Positions 24,082 through 35,012 of a DNA stretch of 64,000 bases are shown piece after piece; positions within the stretch are counted from its first letter, which is position 1; every line of letters starts with the position of its first letter. The translations under genes were made by a program, and so were the position numbers. Source of the stretch: Malus domestica. Taxonomy: Eukaryota > Streptophyta > Magnoliopsida > Rosales > Rosaceae. A model generated the notes under the pieces. It saw nothing but the letters and a program-made list of their open reading frames with translations. It made no database searches and was not told the origin of the DNA. The DNA lies in assembly GCF_042453785.1 (NCBI RefSeq), contig NC_091668.1, positions 3,364,501 through 3,428,500 on the forward strand, given 5' to 3'.

Positions 24082-24093
24082 GCTCTAATACCA
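24082..24093 (-). other. Primer-binding site of the copia element
   Basis: The minus strand reads TGGTATTAGAGC directly after the LTR end, one base different from the common plant initiator-Met tRNA site TGGTATCAGAGC. Confidence 0.85.
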
Positions 24094-24342
24094 TGTTAAA
24101 ATATAAAACTGCTAGGGGCTCTTGGAACTCTAGGTTTCAGGATAAGTAGGAAGGTAATAATGAATGGTTTATTTTGATTCGAATTCTTCTTTACATGAAC
24201 TACAAGATTTATACAATAATACATGGGGCTATTCTAGGAAGTCAACTATAAATATTAATACATGATTTACATGGATCAATTTATTCCTATAAACTAAGGA
24301 AGATTAGCTTTCTTCACAGATACTCCCCAATATTGTCGTTCA
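24094..24342 (-). repeat. 5' LTR of the copia element (249 bp)
   Basis: Bounded by TG and CA; begins TGAACGACAATATTGGGG on the minus strand and ends ..TTTTAACA next to the primer-binding site. Beyond 24342 the sequence is the older copia RNase H fragment, which gives the outer boundary. Confidence 0.8.
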
Positions 24343-25330
24343 ATGTTGTCCATGATGAAATGATAATACATCTCAATGTGCCGAGTTCTCTTATGAAAAA
24401 CTGGATTCACCGCTATATGTAAAGCTACCTGATTATCGCAATATAAAGGAGATGATCTAGATCATGCGGCAGTTGAAAACCTTCCAACATAAAATGTAGC
24501 CAAGTACACAACAAGTACCAGCCATAGCTCTATACTTAACTTCGGTTGAAGACAAAAAAACTGTTATCTATCTTTTCATTCACCATGAAATTAATGAATT
24601 GCCCAAGAACACGCACTACCTAGTAGTTGTTCGACGAGTCATTGGACAACCAGCCCAATCTGAATCACAATAAGCAACTAGATTTAATTTCTTGTATGAT
24701 GGAAAGAACAAACCTTGGCAGGAGTAGATTTAAGATATCAAACAACTCGAAGAGCGGCATCCATTTGGGGCTACTGCGTTTCATGCATAAACCGACTAAG
24801 TACATGTATAGAATATGTGATGTCCAGACAAGTGATGGTAAGATAGATTAGTTGTCCAACCAAACATCAGTAACTGGCAGGATCCTTGAGTAGCTCCCCT
24901 TTATTAAAAAAAGTTTAATTTCTTCCATTAGAAACTCCACAGACCTTGCAACCAAGAAACCATGGTTTTTAAGTATATCAATTGCATATTTTCTTTGTAT
25001 CAAGGAGAATGATAAGTAGTAAGTGGAGTGAATAATGCGCGATAGTTGTTATTTAAGCAAAGTAGTTTACGTGATCACGATATGACCAAAATAAATTTAA
25101 CAATCAAAATAAGGGTTTAGGATGTGTTGAAAAAGATTGTGTTAAAACAATTTCTCATAGTCTAATGTATAGTTCCATATTTCCTTCTTTGACCATGAAC
25201 ATAGGGAGATTCTTGGTTGTCCTCGAGTGTATCCCAGTTATTCAATCCCTCACGCATCAAGTGTATCAGTTCAAGAGCAACTCATATAACATCTTCCAAG
25301 TTTGGTAAATGCTCCAGATGAAAATTTACA
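24343..25330 (-). mobile_element. Ty1/copia pol fragment, copy 3
   Basis: About 1 kb matching 10750-11720, including the RNase H region and the NLR-cluster-specific flank. Like copy 1, it stands upstream of an NLR promoter copy, so it was duplicated with the cluster rather than inserted independently. The younger copia (22252-24342) abuts it. Confidence 0.75.
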
Positions 25331-25379
25331 TAACAATGGATTTACAATGACTAAGGTAAAAAGTAAAAACAGAACTACT

Positions 25380-25978
25380 ATATTTTACAAATTACCAAAT
25401 AATAATTGAATGCTTGTCTTTTATAAAAGGTAGGTTCAATGATGGCATGACATTTTTCACCCTTTTAAACAGAATTACTTTATTTCTGTAATGCTTTTTT
25501 TTTTGTTTGTCGAAACTTCATTTGAAATTATTGACTTTGCTTAAAATTTTAATTTTAAGATAGTGTATGAATTCATATGACTTTAATTTTTTTTTTATTT
25601 AAAAGATTTTCTGACTACTGAATACCCGCCAAGACAAAAGTTGCACAGCCCAACCAACGATTAATGACCACTTACTGTACCAAGCAAGCTGTAATGCTCC
25701 AGCTGAAAATTTACACACAAAAAAAACATAAAAAGTAAAAACAGAGCTAGTGTTTTTTCTCTCGGAAACGATGCATATGATTAATAAACAAATGCTACAT
25801 AAACTTCAAAACCAGGGATTTATTTATGGATCTTAGAGATCTTCACATTTTATATGTTTATTATATATCGTGCGATCAGAAATTATTTTAAATTTTTTAA
25901 TTTAAAATTAAACAAAAATAATAACTGATGAAAACTCACAGCACGATTTACGATGGACTATAATGTAAGAATTCCTAA
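25380..25978. repeat. Orphan NLR upstream fragment and degraded repeat
   Basis: 25380-25500 matches the NLR upstream segment (ACCAAATAATAATTGAATGC, TTATAAAAGGTAGG). 25840-25975 resembles 12650-12790 and 61080-61220 (TATATCGT..GATCAG, AAATTAAACAAAAATAATAACTGATG), a dispersed family. No gene is present. Confidence 0.5.
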
Positions 25979-26790
25979 GGCCATCTCCAAACGAAAGATC
26001 CAGAGGGCCAGAGAGTAGAAAATAGCCCGAAAATCGTCTTCAACTGAGGGTCAGGGCAAAAGGCTTGTGGGCCCCACTAGACAAAAAATGGCCAAATGGC
26101 CAACCGGCCGGCCCTAGGTGGGGCCACATGTTGACGTTATATTTGATTTTTTTTTTGGGAACTTTAACGAAAAGCACCCGGTACTGTTCACTTTAACGAA
26201 AAACCACATTTTTATACTAAAAAGTCAATCATGGTACTATTCACTTTACCCTTTATTTTGTCCTTATCATTAAAACTCAAAGTTTTCAAGCCCTTTTCAT
26301 TAGTTTTCCGTTTTTTTTTTACAAAATTTAAAAATTCTATTTTTTTCTATAACTTCATAAGTCATTAAACAACATTAAATAACATTAAGTAACATGAAAT
26401 AACATTAAACAATATTAAACAACATTAAATAACATTAAGTAACATTAAACAACATAAAAAAAATTTAACAACATGAAACTTAAACAACATTTTTAAAAAT
26501 ATTTAACAACATGAAAATTATTGACAATCAAAACATAAAATTATTGAGGTAATTTTATTTAAGTAACCATAGTAGTTCAATTAAAATAATAAATTATGTT
26601 TGACCATATGACATTTGGCCTTTGGTTAGAGATGATTTTTTTTTTTCACATGGCTATGTTTGGCCTATAGCCTTTTGGCCTCTCGGTTGGAAATAGTAAG
26701 AAATATGGTCTTACATTATTCATTAAAATATTAATTTATTGAATGATCCCAAAACGAACCTTCTGACCAAGTTTAAGTTAGAGATGGGCC
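25979..26790. mobile_element. PIF/Harbinger-type MITE with TAA target duplication, copy 2, containing a nested MITE
   Basis: The left end GGCCATCTCCAAA follows TAA (25976-25978), and the right end TTAGAGATGGGCC precedes TAA (26791-26793). The interior has ATTAAACAACATTAAATAACATT tandem repeats (about 26365-26520). The ~150-bp MITE at 26157-26309 is nested within it. Confidence 0.75.
26157..26309. mobile_element. ~150-bp MITE family 'GGAAAACTAATGAAAA', copy 2, nested
   Basis: GGGAACTTTAACGAAAA to CATTAGTTTTCC, nearly identical inside to 12916-13067. T-runs on both sides are compatible with a duplicated poly-T target. Confidence 0.8.
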
Positions 26791-26839
26791 TAATATCCCT
26801 ACAAAGAGGAGGATCCTCTTTCCGAAAACAGAGCTAGTG

Positions 26840-27140
26840 TTTGATTACAAATTACCAAGTAATAATTGAACGCTTGTCGTTTATAAATGGTAGGGTAACA
26901 AAGGATTGATGATTTTTTTCCTTTTCTTTTTCACATGTTTACTTTATTTCTGCGGAGTGCGTCGGAGTTGGCCTCCACAGAATATGACAGCACACCAACC
27001 ACTCAGTTTACTTTAATTGACTTGATTGACTTGGAATAATCATACAAGCTCGATACAAGAGAGCCAACGCCACAAACCATCCTGCATCTCTTGTTCATCT
27101 TTTCTTTTTCCACTGCCAACAGATTGCAGAAGCTGAAAAA
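26840..27140 (+). promoter_or_regulatory. NLR-3 upstream region
   Basis: The most compact copy of the shared upstream region: TATAAAT at about 26881, tandem W-box-like TTGACT at 27017-27022 and 27026-27031, then the pyrimidine-rich leader CTTTTTCCACTGCCAACAG before the ATG at 27141. WRKY binding is inferred from the motif. Confidence 0.55.
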
Positions 27141-29995
27141 ATGGCTGACGGGATCATCTCCATGCTACTGGATCGGCTAGCTTCAACAGTTTACGAGTAC
27201 GTTGACGGAGAGGTGAAACTTGTTTTGGACGCCGAGAATGATGTTGAAGAATTTGCTGGCAATCTCAGAGCTATTCAAGCTGTTCTCGAAGATGCAGAGC
27301 AAAGGCAAGTCAAGGAGGCCCGCGTGAGGATCTGGTTGGATCAGCTCAAAGACATATCCTTCCAGATGGTGGACGTGCTTGACGAGTGGAACACTGACAT
27401 GCTGAGACAACAGGTTGAGAAGCAAGAACGAGAAGGTGAAGATGTTGTTGTTCCTGAGAAGAAGAAGGAGGTAACTTTCTCTGTTTCCTCTAGCTGCTTT
27501 TGTTTTCGCAAAACCAAAGAGGTGATTTTTCGCCATAACATTGGGAATAAGATAAAAGATTTGAACGATAAATTAAGTGTGATTGATGAGCAAAGAAAAA
27601 GATATGGGTTTCAACACATAGAAAGAGGCATTCAACAATTACCTGAACGGCAGAAGACTTCGTCTTTTGTCATCGTGTCAGAGGTATTTGGTCGAGAAAA
27701 GGAAAGAGACATTTTGATAACAAAGTTGTTGAGTGATGGTGGAGAAGATCGGAGGGGGCTCCTTATCATCCCTATTCTAGGGATGGGGGGAATGGGAAAA
27801 ACAACTCTAGCCCAACTGGTTTATAATGATGACAAGGTTAAAGCCTATTTTGAAAAGAGAGTGTGGGTTTGTGTCTCAGATCCTTTTGATGAGATTAAGA
27901 TTGCCAAAGCTATAAGTGGTGATGATGCCCAAAGCTCAAATGAGTTGGATCATGTCTTGCACCGCATGTCAACATCCATCGAGGGCAAAAGGTTTCTCCT
28001 TGTCCTAGATGATGTGTGGACCCACGATCGTAAAAAGTGGGAAAAATTAAGGGCATCACTAATTCAAAGTGGTGCTCATGATAGTAGAATATTGATGACC
28101 ACAAGACAACACGATGTTGTTGATATGATGAGAGCAAGAAGTGACATGATCAATTTGGGAGAGTTGAGTGAAGAATATTGTTTATCAATCTTCAATCGCA
28201 TGGCGTTTGATGATACAAAAGTATATGAGTCTAAGGCGTTTGAAGATATTAGTAAGGATATTGTGAAGAAATGCAAGGGTTTACCTCTCGCTGCAAAGGC
28301 TTTAGGTGGTCTCATGTATGATAAGAAAACAAGGAGGGAATGGCTAGATGTCTTGAATAGTAAGATATGGGATCGAGAAGAGGTGGATCAAGAAGTTTTT
28401 CAACCACTTTTTTTAAGTTATTATGATTTGGCCCCATCAGTCAAATGTTGTCTTTTGTATTGTGCTAGTTTTCCTAAAGATTATGAATTTGAGAGGGATG
28501 AATTGATTAATCTTTGGATGGCACAAGATTATCTTAATTCAAAAGGAAATAAGGATGAGGGAGAAGTTGGTCAAGCATTTTTTGATAACTTAGTAGCACG
28601 GTCTTTTTTTCAAGATTTGGAGAAAGATAGTGTTAGCGGTAAAATTATAGGTTGCAAAATGCATGATATTGTTCATGACTTTGTGCAATCTCTCACCAAG
28701 AACGAATGTTTGATCACCGATGCTGAGGATGTTGACAGTGAAATAGAAGCTTTGGGTGAAAAGGTTCGTCATTTGACCGTAAGACTGAAACCTGGTGAGC
28801 CATTCCCACCTTCGAATGCATATTGCAATTGCAAAAATCTACGTTCACTCTCGCAACAATCTCACACTCATATGTTGGTTTCATTGATATTTTTATTCTA
28901 CAACTGAAATGTCTTAGGACATTAAAGTTGAATAAAAGTGGCATACGTGAAGTCCCAAAGGAAATTGGTGAATTGATACATTTGAGGCATATTGATTTGT
29001 CATGGAATGATGGTTTGAAGATATTGCCGGACAGTATCTGTGAGTTGTACAATTTGTATACCTTGTGCCTTGTTTTTTGTGATTCACTTAAAAAACTACC
29101 CAGTAACATGGGAAAGTTGATTAGCTTAAAGCATCTGTATGTTGGGGGCTGTCGTAAGCTGGAGTACTTGCCAAAAGGAATTAGAAGATTAAAAAAATTG
29201 AAAACAATTGATGTGTGTGTTGTGGTTTGTGGTGCCAGGGCAGCATTACAGGTGGGAGATCTGAGAGTCTTGAACCTTAAGGGCAGTCTCATCATAAAAT
29301 TGAAAGGGAATGTGAAAGATGTCAGAGAGCTTGAGAAAGCACAGTTGTGGCACATGAACCAATTTTTTCATCTCGAAATTGATTCTAGGGATGTTCAATA
29401 CAAGCAGACAAGAAGCACTGTAGAAATATTGAATGGGCTACGACCACACGAAAATCTGGAATCTTTAGAAATTTCTTATCATTCAGGAACCACCTGCCCC
29501 AATTGGATGATGTCTTTGCACAACTTAAGAATCATCTATCTATATAGATGGAGTGAATGCAAGTTTTTGCCTCCTTTTGGGAAATTGCCCTATCTTGAAA
29601 AGCTGACTCTATATGCAATGGAGAAGGTGGAAAAGATTGGTGGTGAATTTTTGGGAATAGTCGATGAAGATGAAAAGTCATTGAAATCCTCATCATCCTC
29701 TTTTTTTCCGAAGTTGAAACAGCTGACAATTATCTTCATGGACGCATTGGAGGAGTGGGATGTAGGCGTGGAAAGGTGGAACAAAGAAGATTCTGAAATT
29801 TCAATCATGCCATGTCTATCCTCTTTAGAAATTAGTGACTGCGGCAACATACAAACATTGCCAGACTTCCTCTGCAAAACCCCACTGCATGATCTTATCA
29901 TTGAGGATTGTCCCATGCTTTCAAAGCGCTGCGAACAAGATAGTGGAGAGGAGTGGCACAAGATTTCCCACATCCCAAACATCAAAATCTCATAA
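27141..29995 (+). pseudogene. NLR-3: CC-NBS-LRR (RGA type), one frameshift between NB-ARC and LRR
   Basis: From the ATG at 27141 an open frame of 588 codons (to 28907) gives a complete N-terminal half: Rx-like CC with FQMVDVLDEW, P-loop GMGGMGKTT near residue 215, kinase-2 LLVLDDVW near 286, CKGLPLAAKAL near 378, CCLLYCASFPKDYEF and KMHDIVHDF near 507. The LRR half continues in another frame to 29995 (LRCLRT, LPKEIGEL-type repeats, FLPPFGKLPYLEKL, ending IPNIKIS). The frames overlap at about 28823-28907; against NLR-4 the difference is a 2-bp excess after C-K-N-L-R-S-L. Such receptors sense pathogen effectors in the cytoplasm. As written it would give a CC-NB-ARC protein without LRR; a sequencing error would restore a protein of about 950 aa. 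Confidence 0.88.
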
Positions 29996-31107
29996 TATTG
30001 GTAATTGGGCTCTATCTATCTTATTTACACATGTATGTATGCTATCATCATATTTGTTTAATTTTCTTATTTTTCTTCTTCAAAGGTATATTGAGTAATG
30101 TGGATCAACTGGTGACTCACGAGCTAGGCATACATATTAATCTTCTTTTAAAAGGTAATTTTCTTTCTTTATATATTTCAAGGATTATTTAACTTCAGCT
30201 ACTCAATTTCTTTGCGGGACAACTGAGTGAAAGTTATGATATCAATAAACCATCTAGGAAACTTATCGTGCATTTATCTTACTGATTTATGAAGCACTTT
30301 TTAGTAACTATTCATACGTACGTACCAAATTCGATATCAAATTTGCATGGCGCATAATTTTCTTATCTTAGTTGCTCAAGTTTTCGCAGAAAATAGTAAG
30401 ACTTGAGCAGAGGTGAGCCAAATTAAAGAGCGTCAGTTGAGGTCACCTTCAGGTTTCTCATGAGGTTTGTCGTTTAGCTTTAATATATACTATTTGGTTG
30501 TTTCTTAGGAAAATTTAATTCTAGGACAATGTCATAGAGATGTTGCTGAATCGGTAATTTACCTATCGTTTCAGGGATTCTATAGAACCTAAAAGCGTGA
30601 TGTCGACCATCAACTTACCACTACTGAAGCTTCCCCACAAATTTTGATCATCTTCACCTAAGCCATGAGAACTTGCAGGCATTGGAAAGTGATTCCGCAA
30701 AGCATTCCTCTTACTCCTCATTGCTTGGACCTGCGCTTAATGATCCTTCATGGCCATTTTTCAACAGGTCAAATACAATCATGTGAATAGGGAAGCTAGC
30801 TGCATTTCGCATAGACGTAGTTTGGTTTGAGGAGCTTACATGATTGTAGATCTCCTTGTAAAGGATAGTCATACTATGTAATTTTGGCGTGTAGAGTTCT
30901 TTTCTCCTTCGATTGTGTTGAAATCCCCAACAATGTTTTTACTGAGGTCCCTTTCAGTGGTGCACCCCATCCTCTCTTGTACGTATTCTTCCATAATGCT
31001 AATGAATATCTGGCAACCAAGCCAAATTGATTCAAACCACACGCCCACATGCCAAACATCACAAATCAGTTTGAACTATTCTGTTTGTTTCCATCCCATT
31101 TATATGA
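29996..31107. other. Spacer between tandem NLR-3 and NLR-4
   Basis: Collinear with the NLR-2 3' flank up to about 31010. A short stretch follows, then the NLR-4 leader begins at about 31105 (GATTGACTTGGAATAATC). No gene is present. Confidence 0.6.
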
Positions 31108-31223
31108 TTGACTTGGAATAATCATATAAGCTTGGATAGAAGAGAGCCAACGCCACAAACCATTCTGCATTTCTTCTTCTTCATTTCTTTTTCCACTGTC
31201 AACAGATTGCAGAGGCTGAAAAA
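31105..31223 (+). promoter_or_regulatory. NLR-4 leader, truncated upstream region
   Basis: Only the last ~120 bp of the shared NLR upstream region is present: one TTGACT (31108-31113) and the pyrimidine-rich leader. The TATAAAT segment found before the other NLRs is missing and replaced by NLR-3 3' flank, so NLR-4 must use another promoter if expressed. Confidence 0.5.
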
Positions 31224-34107
31224 ATGGCTGACGGGATCATCTCCATGCTACTGGATCGGCTGACTTCAACAGTTTACGAGTACGTTGATGGAGAGGTGAA
31301 ATTTGTTTTGGATGCTAAGAAAGATGTTGAAGAGTTTGCTGGCAATCTCAGAGCTATTCAAGCCGTTCTCGAAGATGCGGAGCAAAGGCAAGTCAAGGAG
31401 GCCAGCGTGAGGATCTGGTTGGATCAGCTCAAAGAAATATCCTTCCAGATGGTGGACGTGCTGGACGAGTGGAACACTGACATGCTGAGACAACAGGTTG
31501 AGAAGCAAGAACGAGAAGTTGAAAAAGCTCATGTTCCTGAGAAGAAGAAGGTAACTCTCTCTGTTTCCCCTAGCTGCTTTTGTTTTCGCAAAGCCAAAGA
31601 GGTGATTTTTCGCAGTAAAATTGCGAGTAAGATAAAAGATTTGAACGATAAGTTAAGTGTGATTGATGAGCAAAGAAAAAGGTATGGGTTTCAACCCATA
31701 GAAAGAGGCATTCAAGAATTACCTGGACGGCAGAAGACTTCGTCTTTTGTCGTCGTGTCAGAGGTATTTGGTCGAGAAAAGGAAAAAGACATTCTAATAA
31801 CAAAGTTGATGAGTGATGGTGGAGAAGATCGGAGGGGGCTCCTTATCATCCCTATTCTAGGGATGGGAGGAATGGGAAAAACAACTCTAGCCCAACTTGT
31901 TTATAATGATGACAAGGTTAAAGCCTATTTTGAAAAGAGAGTGTGGGTTTGTGTCTCAGATCTTTTTTATGAGATTAAGATTGCCAAAGCTATAAGCGGT
32001 GATGATGCCCAAAGTTCAAATGAGTTAGATCATGTCTTGCACCACATGTCAATATCCATCGAGGGCACAAGGTTTCTCCTTGTCCTAGATGATGTGTGGA
32101 CCCACGATCATAAAAAAATGGGAAAAATTAAGGGCATCACTAATTCAAAGTGGTGCTCATGATAGTAGAATATTGGTGACCACAAGACAACACGATGTTG
32201 TTGATATGATGAGAGCAAGAAGTGACATGATCAATTTGGGAGAGTTGAGTGAAGAATATTGTTTATCAATATTCAATTATATGGCGTTTGCTGATATAAA
32301 AGTAGATAAGGCGTTTGAAGATATTAGTAAGGATATTGTGAAGAAATGCAAGGGTTTACCTCTCGCTGCAAAGGCTTTAGGTGGTCTCATGTATAATAAG
32401 AAAACAAGGAGGGAATGGCTAGATGTCTTGAATAGTAAAATATGGGATCAAGAAGAGGTGGAGCAAGAAGTTTTTCAACCACTTTTTCTAAGTTATTATG
32501 ATTTGGCCTCAGCAATCAAATGTTGTCTTTTGTATTGTGCTTGTTTTACTAAAAATTATAAGTTTAAGAGGGATGAATTGATTAATCTTTGGATGGCACA
32601 AGATTATCTTAATTCAAAAGGAAATAAAGATGAGGGAGAAGTTGATCAAACATTTTTTGATAACTTAGTAGCACGGTCTTTTTTTCAAGATTTGGAGAAA
32701 GATAGTGTTAGTGGTAAAATTATAGGTTGCAAAATGCATGATATTGTTCATGACTTTGTGCAATCTCTCACCAAGAACGAATGTTTGATCACCGACGTTG
32801 AGGATGTTGACAGTGAAATACAGGCTTTGGGTGAAAAGGTTTGCCATTTGACCGTAAGACTAAAACCTGGTGAGCCACTCCCACCTTCGAATGCATATTA
32901 CAATTGCAAAAATCTGTGTTCACTCACAAAAATCTCATATTCGAGGTTTGATACATCTATTGCTATGATAGACTCAAACTTTATTCTACAATTGAAATAT
33001 CTTAGGACATTAAATTTGAGTTACAGTGGCATAAGTGAAGTCCCTAAGGAAATTTGTGAATTGATACATTTGAGGCACATTGATATGTCATGGAATCATG
33101 GTTTTAAGAGATTGCCGGACAGTATCTGTGAGTTGTACAATTTGTATACCATGCGCCTCCTTAGTTGCTGGTCACTTGAAAAACTACCTGATAACATGGG
33201 AAAGTTGATTAGCTTAAAGTACCTTGATGTTTTGGGCTGTCATAAGCTGGAGTACTTGCCAAAAGGGATTCGGAGATTAAAAAAAAGTTTGAAAACAGTA
33301 GATGGGTTTGTTGTGGTTTATGGTGAGGATGAGGACAGAGCATTACAACTGGCAGATCTGAGAGTCTTTAGCCTCCAGGGTAGACTCACCATAAAATTGA
33401 AGGGGAATGTGAAAGATGAGAGGGAGCTTGAGAAGGCGCAGTTGTGGGACTTGAAGCAATTATTTCATCTTGGAATTGATTCTAAGGATGTCTTGTACAA
33501 GCAGATGAGAAGCACAATCGAAATACTGAATGCTTTACGACCGCATGAAAATCTGGAATCCATATGCATTTCCTATCATTCAGGCGCCACCTGCCCCAGT
33601 TGGATGATGTCTTTGCACAACTTAAGAATCATTAGTCTATCTAGATGGAGTGAATGCAAGTTTTTGCCTCCTCTTGGGAAATTGCCCCACCTTGAAAAGC
33701 TGACTATGTATGGTATGGAGAAGGTGGAAAAGATTGGTGGTGAATTTTTGGGAATAGTTGACTCAGATGAAACGTCGTTGACATCATCATCATCATCCAC
33801 CTCATTTTTTCCAAAGTTGAAAGAATTCGAAATTTGTTTCATGTCAACGTTGGAGGAGTGGGAAGTAGGCGTGGAAGGGTGGAACAAAGAGGATTCTAAA
33901 ATTTCAATCATGCCATGTCTTTCCTCTTTAGAAATTAGTTACTGTAAAGGCATAAAAACACTGCCAGACTTCCTCTGCAAAACACCACTGCAGGATCTTT
34001 TCATTAAGGCTTGTCCCATGCTTTCAGAGCAATGTGAACAAAGCAGTGGAGAGGAGTGGCCCGAGATTTCTCACATCCCAAACATCAAAATCTCAACATA
34101 CTGGTAG
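31224..34107 (+). pseudogene. NLR-4: CC-NBS-LRR (RGA type), single frameshift in an A7 run
   Basis: Two frames cover an otherwise full-length NLR. 31224-32162 holds the CC domain, the P-loop GMGGMGKTT and kinase-2 LLVLDDVW. 32089-34107 continues from W-E-K-L-R through R-I-L-V-T-T-R, GLPLAAKAL, CCLLYCACF, KMHDIVHDF and the whole LRR to IPNIKISTYW. The only break found is one extra A at 32112-32118 (A7, where NLR-3 has A5G). The NB-ARC/LRR linker that is out of frame in NLR-2 and NLR-3 is open here. RNBS-D departs from the usual FP (CFTKNYKF). With one base removed it would be about 960 aa. A homopolymer error or a real recent null allele are both plausible. Confidence 0.88.
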
Positions 34108-34799
34108 TTGAGCTCTATCTATCTTATTTACACATGTATGTAAGCTATCATCATATTTGTTTAATTTTCTTATTTTTCTTCTTCAAAGGTATCAGTAATG
34201 TGGATCAACTGGAGACTCGCGAGCTAAGCATAAATATTAATCTTCTTTTAAAAGGTGATTTTCTTTCTTTATATATTTCAAGGATTATTTAACTTTAGCT
34301 ACTCATTTCTAATTTATCTGCTGGACGACTGAGTGAAAGTTATGATATCAATAAACCATCTAGGAAACTTAGTGTGCATTCATCTTACTGATTTATGAAG
34401 CACTTTTTAGTAACTATTCATACGTAAGTACCAAATTCGATATCAAATTTGTACGGCGCATAATTTTGTTATCTTAGTTGCTCAAGTTTTCGCAGAAAAT
34501 AGTTAGACTTGAGCAGAGGCGAGCCAAATAAAGAGCGTCAGTTGAGGTCACCTTCAGGTTTCTCATGAGGTTTGTTGTTTGGCTTTAATATACATTATTT
34601 GGTTGTTTCTTAGGAAAATTTAATTCTAGGACAATGTCATAGAGATGTTGCTGAATAGGTAATTTACCTATCGTTTTAGGGATTCTGTAGAACCTAAAAG
34701 CGTGATGTGGACCATCAACATACCACTACCGAAGCTTCCCAACAAGTTTTGATTGTCTTCACCTAAGCAATACAGCAAATGTTGAAAAATTCGAATTAC
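34108..34799. other. 3' flank of NLR-4
   Basis: Matches the start of the NLR-2 and NLR-3 flanks, then at about 34768 jumps directly to the RING exon region. About 1 kb including the terminal RING exon is deleted relative to 16870-17876. TAAG is present at both ends of the equivalent deleted piece. Confidence 0.6.
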
Positions 34800-35012
34800 C
34801 AGCCATGGCTTTAGGCAAGGAGGATGAAAGTGCTTGCAGGGAAACTCCTGCATTTTGTCATTGACAACCAAGTTTTCGTTACAAATGCAGCAATCTGCGT
34901 CCTCTCCGAGCTTCTTCAACACTTCCTCCGTGATCATGATCACCGGAAGATTGGCCACCACCTGTTTGCTCGCAGGCGGGACCCTCGGAGAGCCTCATGT
35001 CAAACAAATATC
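34800..35012 (-). pseudogene. AIP2-like: AIP2-like RING E3, copy 3, fragment
   Basis: A single exon remnant from the TTTTAG acceptor at 35013 to the GT donor at 34799. After GYLF it is internally deleted to the D-M-R codons and out of frame. The RING start CCICNENLVVNDKMQEFPCK is readable in another frame but lacks one residue (KHFHPP for K-H-T-F-H-P-P). The DEHNSCPIC exon is absent. It is non-functional. Confidence 0.85.

Larger units (their letters stand above)
22252..24342 (-). mobile_element. Ty1/copia element, 5' LTR to integrase, truncated
   Basis: Reading downward from 24342: LTR (24342-24094, TGAACG..TTAACA), primer-binding site (24093-24082), gag (NPLVLHPSDQLGNILVSKTL in the frame ending at 23810; QFLMGLNESYATIRGQILLM near 23450), then protease IDSGATYHIS, pre-integrase H-x-R/C motifs and the integrase start DLIHCDILGP...VDDYSR near 22260. 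It then breaks into DUF1350 exon 1 sequence at 22251. The rest of integrase, RT, RNase H and the 3' LTR are missing. Gag and pol are interrupted by frame changes between 23156 and 24019. It inserted into an older copia fragment (24343-25330). Confidence 0.9.

Noticed and set aside
27141-29995. An intron at the NLR-3 frame change
   Set aside because: No GT..AG pair near 28850-28900 joins the two frames while keeping the conserved linker, and NLR-4 reads straight through, so an indel is more likely.
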